Below, one piece after another: positions 1-4,574 of a DNA stretch of 12,654 nt. Numbering within the stretch: position 1 is the stretch's first letter; each line of letters starts with the position of its first letter. The notes beneath the pieces were generated by a model, which saw only the letters and a list, made by a program, of their open reading frames with translations, made no database searches and was not told the origin of the DNA. Position numbers and translations under genes: made by a program. The stretch is from Myxococcales bacterium (GTDB taxonomy: Bacteria; Myxococcota_A; Polyangia; Palsa-1104): positions 2,670 through 15,323 of the forward strand of contig JAHFDU010000055.1 of assembly GCA_023248835.1 (NCBI GenBank), written 5' to 3'.

Positions 1-1
1 C

Positions 2-781
2 GCCGCGACGCCTGACTACTATTACAATTACCCAGCGCTGACGGTGCATGATTACGCGGCACAGACCATCACTGCTACCAATTTTACCGTTGGTACGGTG
101 CCCGCCGCCGTCAAGTATCTCCAACTGGATCATGCGGAGGGAGCGCTTCTGACCGAGAACGTGACGCTTCACAAACTGCAAACCGGTCTGGTCTGGCGTA
201 ATATTCAAAACATGAAGGTCTCAGGCGTGCCGGCCAGCCCGGCGGTTTTCACCCTCGATCCCGGCGTCATTTTAGCTGTCAACACTGGAGGGTACATACA
301 GATTGGCTATGCCGGTGGCGACAACACCAGGGGAGACATCGTGGCCAACGGCACTGCCACCGACCCGATCAAATTTACTTCAGACGCGTTCATCCGAGGC
401 GAGACCCCCAAGCCAGGCGACTGGATGGGAATCGAATTTTTTCCGCCGACGTTTCGCGCCAATGTTTCGAAGTTCAACTACGTCATTTTCGAATACGGCG
501 GTTCGGTGACACCGCACGATCCTACCTACAACTGCAACGACATGGGATCGGATCTCAACGGCGAACTGACCTTCACGCGATCGACTTCTGGCAACGACTA
601 TGACGGGCCCACGGTGACAAACTCGACGTTCCGCCAGGCGCTCGGCCGCGGCATTCGGGCCTATTGCAATGGCAATGGCACCGGCTGCCTACAGACCGTG
701 TATACGCTCGGTATGTACAACAACACGTTCGAGGGATTTACCGGCGATACTTTGAGGCAGGATCCGAAAAACTGTCCATAG
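2..781 (+). CDS. Secreted right-handed beta-helix-like protein, 3' end only
   Basis: The frame is open to the left edge, so the gene starts outside the window; the GTG at 44 is only an internal valine codon. About 259 residues are visible, ending in TAG at 779-781. The sequence is rich in Gly, Thr, Asn and aromatic residues, with short strand-turn units such as 'GTATDPIKFTS', 'GDWMGIEF' and 'NYVIFEYGG' followed by Asn-rich stretches. This is the look of parallel beta-helix (pectate-lyase-like) domains in secreted proteins, where a 'GTxxxPIxFTS...GxWxGI' block often opens the helix. No catalytic site is recognised. Two cysteines at 'YCNGNGTGC' could form a disulfide outside the cytoplasm. The last seven codons lie in one arm of a dyad (761-831), so the C-terminus may be altered by a repeat. 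The family call is by style only; the protein's role is unknown. Confidence 0.7.
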   Translation, partial: AATPDYYYNYPALTVHDYAAQTITATNFTVGTVPAAVKYLQLDHAEGALLTENVTLHKLQTGLVWRNIQNMKVSGVPASPAVFTLDPGVILAVNTGGYIQIGYAGGDNTRGDIVANGTATDPIKFTSDAFIRGETPKPGDWMGIEFFPPTFRANVSKFNYVIFEYGGSVTPHDPTYNCNDMGSDLNGELTFTRSTSGNDYDGPTVTNSTFRQALGRGIRAYCNGNGTGCLQTVYTLGMYNNTFEGFTGDTLRQDPKNCP

Positions 782-831
782 GATCGTGCTGCAGCCTCAG
801 CTCACAGCCAACAGCCTACAGTTTCGGATTC
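761..831. repeat. Dyad across a gene end, with an AACAGCC-type short repeat
   Basis: GATCCGAAA plus CTGT (761-775) can pair with ACAG plus TTTCGGATT (818-830), with two unpaired A bases on the left arm. The loop contains the left part of a 14-nt word, CCAACAGCCTACAG (808-821), which recurs in inverted orientation at 6937-6950 behind another gene. AACAGCC-ACAG-TTCGGA is also shared in direct orientation by 810-828 and 6890-6907, with one substitution and a one-base gap. The element sits at the end of a plus-strand CDS and could act as a 3'-end RNA structure, but no U-tract follows. It is probably a small dispersed repeat. Confidence 0.5.
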
Positions 832-967
832 ATTCATGAAATCACCTGCTCTAGCCCTCCTTTCAAGAACGAATTTACGGGAGGGTCAACGCGATTTAGC
901 TGTCGGCTGCCGGCGGTGGTAAGAATCGCGAAGCGAGAATCAACGCCGACTTCCGGGCGCCCTTCAC

Positions 968-985
968 TGCGTAAACAATTACGCA
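968..985. promoter_or_regulatory. Perfect dyad TGCGTAA-N4-TTACGCA, candidate operator
   Basis: Seven-base arms TGCGTAA and TTACGCA are separated by ACAA, giving an 18-nt perfect inverted repeat about 100 nt before the small gene at 1088. The size and symmetry suit a homodimeric regulator site better than a terminator, because the arms are short and no T-run follows. The binding protein is unknown. Confidence 0.35.
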
Positions 986-1057
986 CCCTGGTCTTCGAAC
1001 TCCAGATGAGTGTGCAGTGGTTTTCTCACCTACATAAGTGATATCAAATGGTTAGGG

Positions 1058-1074
1058 TTGGCACGGTCCCAGCA
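1058..1074 (+). promoter_or_regulatory. Possible sigma-54 type -24/-12 promoter
   Basis: TTGGCACGGTCCCAGCA has the -24 half of the sigma-54 consensus (TTGGCACR) intact. GG and GC are separated by exactly 10 nt, and the -12 half reads CAGCA where TTGCA is usual. The predicted start, about 12 nt past the GC, falls only a few bases before the ATG at 1088. That is an unusually short leader and weakens the call. Confidence 0.25.
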
Positions 1075-1087
1075 CCTATTTGGGCGC

Positions 1088-1279
1088 ATGGCCCAACCTG
1101 CTTTGATTAACTCGCGGGAACGCGCTCGTTTTCAACGTGAACGTGCGGTGAGGATCTTGGCTCGCACCCTCTTTCGTGATCTCAAAGAGAGCGGATATCA
1201 AGCGAACGACGTGGTGTCGCTCTCCTCCGAGCTGATCGGCCTGGTCACGCTCGACATGTCCAAATCCGAAGAACAGTAG
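1088..1279 (+). CDS. Small hypothetical helical protein (63 aa)
   Basis: The ATG at 1088 opens a 63-residue protein starting MAQPALINSRERARFQRER and ending in KSEEQ at TAG 1277-1279. The frame is open further upstream (to a codon at 1010), but that extension reads as non-coding. The N-terminal third is Arg/Glu-rich. The remainder (RILARTLFRDLKESGYQ, then ANDVVSLSSELIGLVTLDM) alternates hydrophobic and charged residues like two or three amphipathic helices with a turn at 'SGYQAND'. There is no signal peptide or membrane segment, so it should be cytoplasmic. No strong Shine-Dalgarno is seen. The composition looks like a real conserved small protein, but I do not recognise the family and propose no function. 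It is followed by a long GC-rich foldback that may end its transcript. Confidence 0.55.
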   Translation: MAQPALINSRERARFQRERAVRILARTLFRDLKESGYQANDVVSLSSELIGLVTLDMSKSEEQ

Positions 1280-1297
1280 CAGGGCACGCATCAAAAT

Positions 1298-1422
1298 CCG
1301 CTCTCCTCTCGAGCCCGAGCCCGCGTGCCAGCCCGAGCCCGATCTGAAGAAGCCGGGCTCGGACTCCGGGCCTGCGGCCCTGGACTCGGGCTCGACGGAG
1401 ATTCGTCTTCAAACCCGAGCGG
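1298..1422. repeat. GC-rich foldback built from CGAGCCC words
   Basis: Outer arms CCGCTC (1298-1303) and GAGCGG (1417-1422) enclose two nested inverted repeats: TCGAGCCCGAG (1309-1319) with CTCGGGCTCGA (1385-1395), a perfect 11 bp, and CCGAGCCCG (1333-1341) with CGGGCTCGG (1354-1362), a perfect 9 bp. GGGCC-TGC-GGCCC (1368-1380) forms a further small palindrome. The outer arms are identical to those of the REP-like repeat at 1544-1615, so this may be a related composite element. It lies just after the small gene and could block transcription, although no T-run follows. Confidence 0.55.
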
Positions 1423-1498
1423 TTCGCAGAAGCGAAAAATTAAGATGCGTTTGTCCATCACAATCTAACTGGCTTTTTTGTGATACTGTCGCGGCGCG
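1423..1498. other. Leader region before the envelope cluster
   Basis: TTCGC-AGAA-GCGAA (1423-1436) is a small hairpin followed by an A-rich stretch. ATCACAA (1457-1463) and TTGTGAT (1478-1484) form a 7-bp dyad around a 14-nt spacer. TGT-GATACT (1479-1487) resembles an extended -10 promoter element without a good -35. A promoter for the downstream cluster probably lies here, but none is convincing. Confidence 0.3.
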
Positions 1499-1621
1499 AT
1501 GAAATTCTTGCTGCTGATGCAGGGCAATCGCATCTTATTAAATCCGCTCGTCCTGAGCCTGTCGAAGGACGTGTGCTGCCCTTCGACTTCGCTGCGCTTC
1601 GCTCAGGGTGAGCGGTTTTGA
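1499..1621 (+). CDS. Short repeat-encoded ORF overlapping the next gene's start (40 aa)
   Basis: ATG at 1499 opens a 40-codon frame whose TGA (1619-1621) overlaps the ATG (1621) of the next gene as TGATG. From residue 8 the peptide is encoded by the REP-like repeat and reads QGNRILLNPLVLSLSK, then PSTSLRFAQGERF. The second copy of the repeat (4459-4572) encodes nearly the same peptide with the same overlap. The two copies differ by one inserted codon at each of two places, so both stay in frame. It could be a coupling leader peptide, or a fortuitous ORF in a repeat lacking stops in this frame. ATG at 1517 is an alternative start. The start codon has no clear Shine-Dalgarno. Confidence 0.35.
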   Translation: MKFLLLMQGNRILLNPLVLSLSKDVCCPSTSLRFAQGERF

Positions 1622-1623
1622 TG
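1519..1623. repeat. REP-like inverted-pair repeat, copy A
   Basis: This 105-nt block matches 4470-4574. The first 19 nt and the last 45 nt are identical, and the middle has a few substitutions and two 3-nt indels. Internally it is an inverted pair: CCGCTC (1544-1549) with GAGCGG (1610-1615), CCTGAGC (1552-1558) with GCTCAGG (1601-1607), and GTCGAAGG (1561-1568) with CCTTCGAC (1580-1587), giving a 21-bp interrupted foldback. The left half alone can also form CGTCCT/AGGACG (1549-1554 with 1566-1571). Words of the CTGAGC...TCGAAGG type are known as dispersed extragenic repeats in many high-GC genomes. The 3' end carries AGGGTGAG, a Shine-Dalgarno-like stretch 8 nt before ATG 1621. Confidence 0.85.
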
Positions 1624-2463
1624 CGTGCGCCCTGGCTGCTGGTGCTGCTCTGCGGTTGCAACGCGCTCAGTGTCCAGCCATTTGCCGGCAGCATTGTGCA
1701 AATGAGCCTTCAAGGCGCTCCGGTGACGCCGGTGGGCGAACATCTCGAACTGTGGGCGCGCAATGGCAGCGGCGATATTTTTCGTGTCGAGGGTATCTAT
1801 CGCTCGACTGGCGGGACCGCGTTCGGCCTGCAGATTCGCCGGGCGCTCGATCCGAGTGATCCATGCATGATCGATGGCAGTGGCAATCTGCTCACTTCGC
1901 CGGGCGCCTATCAACCGGTGCGGGTCAACGGCGTCGATCAGTCGCCCGACGACCAAGTTGCGCAGGTGAAGAATCGCATTGCGCAGGTGACCGCGACCGA
2001 TCTCGGTGGTCGCGAGGCGGCAACCTTGCTCGCAGTCGTTCCAGCGACGGCGACGGCAACTCCGCAAGTCGCCGTCGCCGCCAGCGCGACCGATCGATTG
2101 GCCGCTTGCACCGAATATTGGCAAGACCCGCTTGCCTACAGTGGAAATCCAGCGCAGTTAACCGCGCCGCTGCACGGCGCTGTCTACGGATTTATCGCCT
2201 ACGTGACCCTGTCGCCGCCCGCCGATTACGATGGCATCCGCATCGATACCCCGATTGATCTTTCGGACGCGCAGGAGATTTGGTTGACGCGGGAGCAGGA
2301 GACCGTGGATGCGAATGCGCGCGGGCCGTTGTTTGTCGACAGTGTTCGAACTTCTCCGCTCGACAGCGGCCGCGACGTCATCCATTTCGATCTCACCGGC
2401 GTCGGAGTGTCGGGCAGCGCGGCGCTGCTGACCAGACTTGATCAAACGCCGGTGCAGTTTTGA
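1621..2463 (+). CDS. Hypothetical lipoprotein (280 aa), first gene of envelope cluster
   Basis: The start is ATG 1621; an upstream in-frame TTG at 1618 is less likely. GGGTGAG at 1606-1612 supplies the Shine-Dalgarno. The short N-terminus MRAPWLLVLLCGC suits a lipoprotein signal with Cys13 as the acylated residue. The -2 position is Cys, so the lipobox is not ideal. Residues 24-135 hold the most structured part: 'SIVQMSLQG', 'HLELWARN', 'DPCMIDGSGNLL' (79-90) and 'QVAQVKNRIAQVTATDLGG'. I associate this layout with uncharacterised outer-envelope proteins of myxobacteria-like bacteria. The mature part has Cys82 and Cys163, a possible disulfide. The stop TGA overlaps the next ATG by 1 nt (TGATG), indicating translational coupling. 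The function is unknown; cluster context suggests a surface complex with the barrel and the TonB-dependent receptor. Confidence 0.8.
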   Translation: MRAPWLLVLLCGCNALSVQPFAGSIVQMSLQGAPVTPVGEHLELWARNGSGDIFRVEGIYRSTGGTAFGLQIRRALDPSDPCMIDGSGNLLTSPGAYQPVRVNGVDQSPDDQVAQVKNRIAQVTATDLGGREAATLLAVVPATATATPQVAVAASATDRLAACTEYWQDPLAYSGNPAQLTAPLHGAVYGFIAYVTLSPPADYDGIRIDTPIDLSDAQEIWLTREQETVDANARGPLFVDSVRTSPLDSGRDVIHFDLTGVGVSGSAALLTRLDQTPVQF

Positions 2464-3473
2464 TGCGGTCAGCTTGGTACATCGCTGCGATGGCGATAGT
2501 TGGCGGATGCAGCGCGACGGTGTGTGGCCCGGGACAAAAACGCGTACAACAGCCGTCCGGCAGCGTGGTGTGCATGGCGGCAGACAGCGCGGTGATTTGC
2601 GATGACGACGCCGGCGCTACCATCGTTGGCGGAAAATGCGTCTCTCAGATTCAGTGCGGCCCGAGCACGAGGCTCGATCCGGTGAGCCATCTTTGCATCG
2701 GCACCGGGTCAAGCGACGGCGGTGTGGCGCCGACTTGTCTGCCGCCGGCGACGGGAAAAATCTGCGTCGCTGGAGTGGTGCATCATCTGCTCGACGATTC
2801 ATTTTTGGGATCGGGTGAAACGGTGCATATTGCGCTGTACGATCCGTTGGCGTTTTTGACCGTCGACAATCCGCCCGCGCTGGCCGAGAGCGATTCGAGC
2901 GGCACGTTTCTTTTTTCCGAGGTGACGCCGCCGGGAACCGGTCTGCTGGCGTTGGTGGTGCGGGACGCATCGGGCAGTGTTTTGCCGCCGCTGCAGCTCA
3001 CCGGCACTGGCGCCAAAGTGGTGGCGGGGCAGAGCTACCTCGTCGACGGATACGCGACCCCGAAGTCGCTGGTCGCAGATTGGTCGCACGCCGCCGGTTT
3101 TGATTTCGACTCGAGCGGTGCGTACATGATGAAGTTCTATTCCGATTTACCGGCGTCAGTGACCGATTTTTCAGCGAGCGAAAAAAATCCGGTGACCGAA
3201 GTCGTGCCGGTGGTCAACGGCGCCGCGGTTGGGTCGTCGAGCGTGTACTACTTTGGCGCGTCGCTGGCGGTACTTGACAACGCCTTGCACGCGACCGGTG
3301 CTTCGGGCACTGCGCTGTTGCCCAGGAACGACGCGTTAATCGCCAATTACTCCGGCCAAGGTGGCACTTTCATGAGCAAGATGCTCGCCTGGGAAACGCA
3401 TCCGGGTGGCACCATTGCGCATGGGCTGTTTGTCGAGCGGCTCCATCGCTGTCCAGAGGCGGGATGCATGTGA
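2463..3473 (+). CDS. Cys-rich lipoprotein with carboxypeptidase-regulatory-like domain (336 aa)
   Basis: ATG 2463 overlaps the previous stop; an in-frame TTG at 2460 is less likely. The signal peptide is MRSAWYIAAMAIVGGC, with a good lipobox V13-G14-G15-C16. Residues 20-101 carry eight cysteines in spaced units ('VCGPGQKRV', 'VICDDD', 'GKCVSQIQCGPSTRLDP', 'HLCIG'). This resembles the CGPGT-type disulfide-rich leaders of secreted myxobacterial proteins. Residues about 105-200 ('ETVHIALYDPLAFL', 'SDSSGTFLFSEVTPPGTGLLALVVRD') look like a beta-sandwich of the carboxypeptidase regulatory-like or Cna-B type. The C-terminal third is Ser/Gly-rich and ends 'RCPEAGCM', with one more Cys pair. It probably sits on the outer membrane surface and binds a partner or ligand; no enzyme motif is seen. 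It overlaps the next gene by 10 nt. Confidence 0.8.
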   Translation: MRSAWYIAAMAIVGGCSATVCGPGQKRVQQPSGSVVCMAADSAVICDDDAGATIVGGKCVSQIQCGPSTRLDPVSHLCIGTGSSDGGVAPTCLPPATGKICVAGVVHHLLDDSFLGSGETVHIALYDPLAFLTVDNPPALAESDSSGTFLFSEVTPPGTGLLALVVRDASGSVLPPLQLTGTGAKVVAGQSYLVDGYATPKSLVADWSHAAGFDFDSSGAYMMKFYSDLPASVTDFSASEKNPVTEVVPVVNGAAVGSSSVYYFGASLAVLDNALHATGASGTALLPRNDALIANYSGQGGTFMSKMLAWETHPGGTIAHGLFVERLHRCPEAGCM

Positions 3474-4462
3474 GGAACTGCCTTCTGGTCGTGCAGGCAG
3501 CGCTGCTTTTCAGTGGACGCGCCGAAGCGCAGCGCGCGGTCGACGCTGAACTATTTCATCCGGCGATGGACGGTTTTGGCATTCTTTCCGTCGAGCGCGC
3601 AGAGACTTCGCCCAAGTGGGATTTCGGCTTTGGCTTTTTTTTCAACTACGCGCACAACCCGCTGCGATTGTCGCTTTACGACGACACGATCGCGAAGGCG
3701 CGTACCCAGACGGTGATGACGCGGCAGTTCGGTTTCGATTTCGGCGCTCACCTGGGCCTCACCTCGTGGCTTGAAGCGGCGGTTGACATTCCGCTGTCGG
3801 CGCAAACTTATGGCGACGCTTACGGTCATCCCGCCTCCGCGGCGGACACGAGTGCTACGCGCACCGGCTTCTATGCTGGAGAGCCGTATACCAATGTGTC
3901 TCCGCCCGATGCTGCACCGCTCGATTCGCGACTTTCACTCAAGGCGCGGCTGTTTCGCAAACGCGGATTTGCCGTCGCAGCGCAAGCGCTGGTGACTCTG
4001 CCGTTTGGTGATGAAGCGGCATTCTTGGGTTCGAACGGATTTTCTTTTAGTCCCTTGCTCGTCGGCGATTTTACGCATGGCGGCCTTCGCCTCGCCGTCA
4101 ATTTCGGTGCGGTGGTGCGAGCCTCGACGAGAATCTTGGATCCGCATGACGTTGCAGCCAACCTGACATCGCCGCGTCTTGTTCTAGAACTCGGACACGA
4201 GATCAGTTGGGCGGCCGCCATCGCCTACCGTTTTTCGCGATTTGTCGGAGCGGCGGCGGAAATTACTGGACTCACTCCGGTCGGACTTTCTTCCGGTGCG
4301 CGGGCCGATCATACCGCGGACGTTCTCGGCGGCTTGCAGATTTTTCCCGGTCACGATCTGGCAATCTCCGTCGGCGGTGGGGCGGGTGTGATTGTTTCGG
4401 CCGCGCGTCGAGATCTGTTTCGCACATTTGCTGGCATCACTTGGACGCCAGAGTCGCGATGA
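3464..4462 (+). CDS. Outer-membrane beta-barrel protein, OmpA-barrel-like without OmpA domain (332 aa)
   Basis: ATG 3464 is preceded by AGAGGCGGG. GTG at 3470 is an alternative start that would nearly abolish the overlap with the previous gene. A Sec signal (residues 1-22, ending AEA) leads into 'ELFHPAMDGFGILSVERAE', 'WDFGFGFFFNYAHNPLRL' and a chain of alternating hydrophobic/polar strands with aromatic girdles ('FGFDFGAHLGLTSWLEAAVDIPL', shown here only as a pattern). This matches the N-terminal barrel of myxobacterial OmpA-family proteins. Those usually carry thrombospondin type-3 repeats and a peptidoglycan-binding OmpA domain after the barrel; here the protein stops right after the last strands ('FAGITWTPESR'). 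It may be a channel or adhesion barrel serving the neighbouring receptor and lipoproteins. The TGA at 4460-4462 overlaps the ATG of a repeat-encoded short ORF. Confidence 0.8.
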   Translation: MHVRNCLLVVQAALLFSGRAEAQRAVDAELFHPAMDGFGILSVERAETSPKWDFGFGFFFNYAHNPLRLSLYDDTIAKARTQTVMTRQFGFDFGAHLGLTSWLEAAVDIPLSAQTYGDAYGHPASAADTSATRTGFYAGEPYTNVSPPDAAPLDSRLSLKARLFRKRGFAVAAQALVTLPFGDEAAFLGSNGFSFSPLLVGDFTHGGLRLAVNFGAVVRASTRILDPHDVAANLTSPRLVLELGHEISWAAAIAYRFSRFVGAAAEITGLTPVGLSSGARADHTADVLGGLQIFPGHDLAISVGGGAGVIVSAARRDLFRTFAGITWTPESR

Positions 4463-4572
4463 CGCGCGCGCAGGGCAATCGCATCTTACATCCGCTCGTG
4501 CTGAGCTTGTCGAAGCACGTATGCTGGCGCCCTTCGACTTCGCTGCGCTTCGCTCAGGGTGAGCGGTTTTGA
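4459..4572 (+). CDS. Short repeat-encoded ORF bridging two genes (37 aa)
   Basis: ATG 4459 overlaps the stop of the barrel gene (ATGA), and TGA 4570-4572 overlaps the ATG of the receptor gene (TGATG), so the ORF exactly fills the gap between them. The peptide begins MTRAQGNRILHPLVLSLSK and ends PSTSLRFAQGERF, nearly identical to the copy-A peptide ending at 1621. Because the whole gap can be translated, ribosomes could pass from the barrel gene to the receptor gene through the repeat. A free-standing function of the peptide is doubtful; a coupling role is plausible but unproven. Confidence 0.35.
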   Translation: MTRAQGNRILHPLVLSLSKHVCWRPSTSLRFAQGERF

Positions 4573-4574
4573 TG
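4470..4574. repeat. REP-like inverted-pair repeat, copy B
   Basis: This is a direct-orientation copy of 1519-1623 with the same length. It lacks one codon after CATCTTA and has one extra codon before CCCTTCGAC. The local hairpin reads CGTGCT/AGCACG (4497-4502 with 4514-4519) where copy A has CGTCCT/AGGACG. That is a compensatory C-G to G-C change preserving the stem. GTCGAAG (4509-4515) pairs with CTTCGAC (4532-4538). The last 45 nt, up to and including the receptor's ATG, are identical to copy A. Confidence 0.85.

Larger units (their letters stand above)
782..1087. other. Intergenic region with small dyads, no gene seen
   Basis: No ORF here has convincing coding character. Three structures can be read. 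CCCTCC (855-860) pairs with GGAGGG (880-885) around a 19-nt loop. A direct repeat AGAATC flanks GCGAAGCG near 925-944. A perfect dyad lies at 968-985 and is listed separately. A possible sigma-54-type promoter lies near the right end. Confidence 0.6.

Noticed and set aside
988..1010. tRNA T-loop-like GGTCTTCGAACTCC
   Set aside because: There is no acceptor stem, anticodon arm or CCA end in register around it.
1603..2124. Minus-strand ORF of 173 codons opposite the first lipoprotein
   Set aside because: It is a shadow of a gene with signal peptide and coupled start; the reverse frame has no such features.
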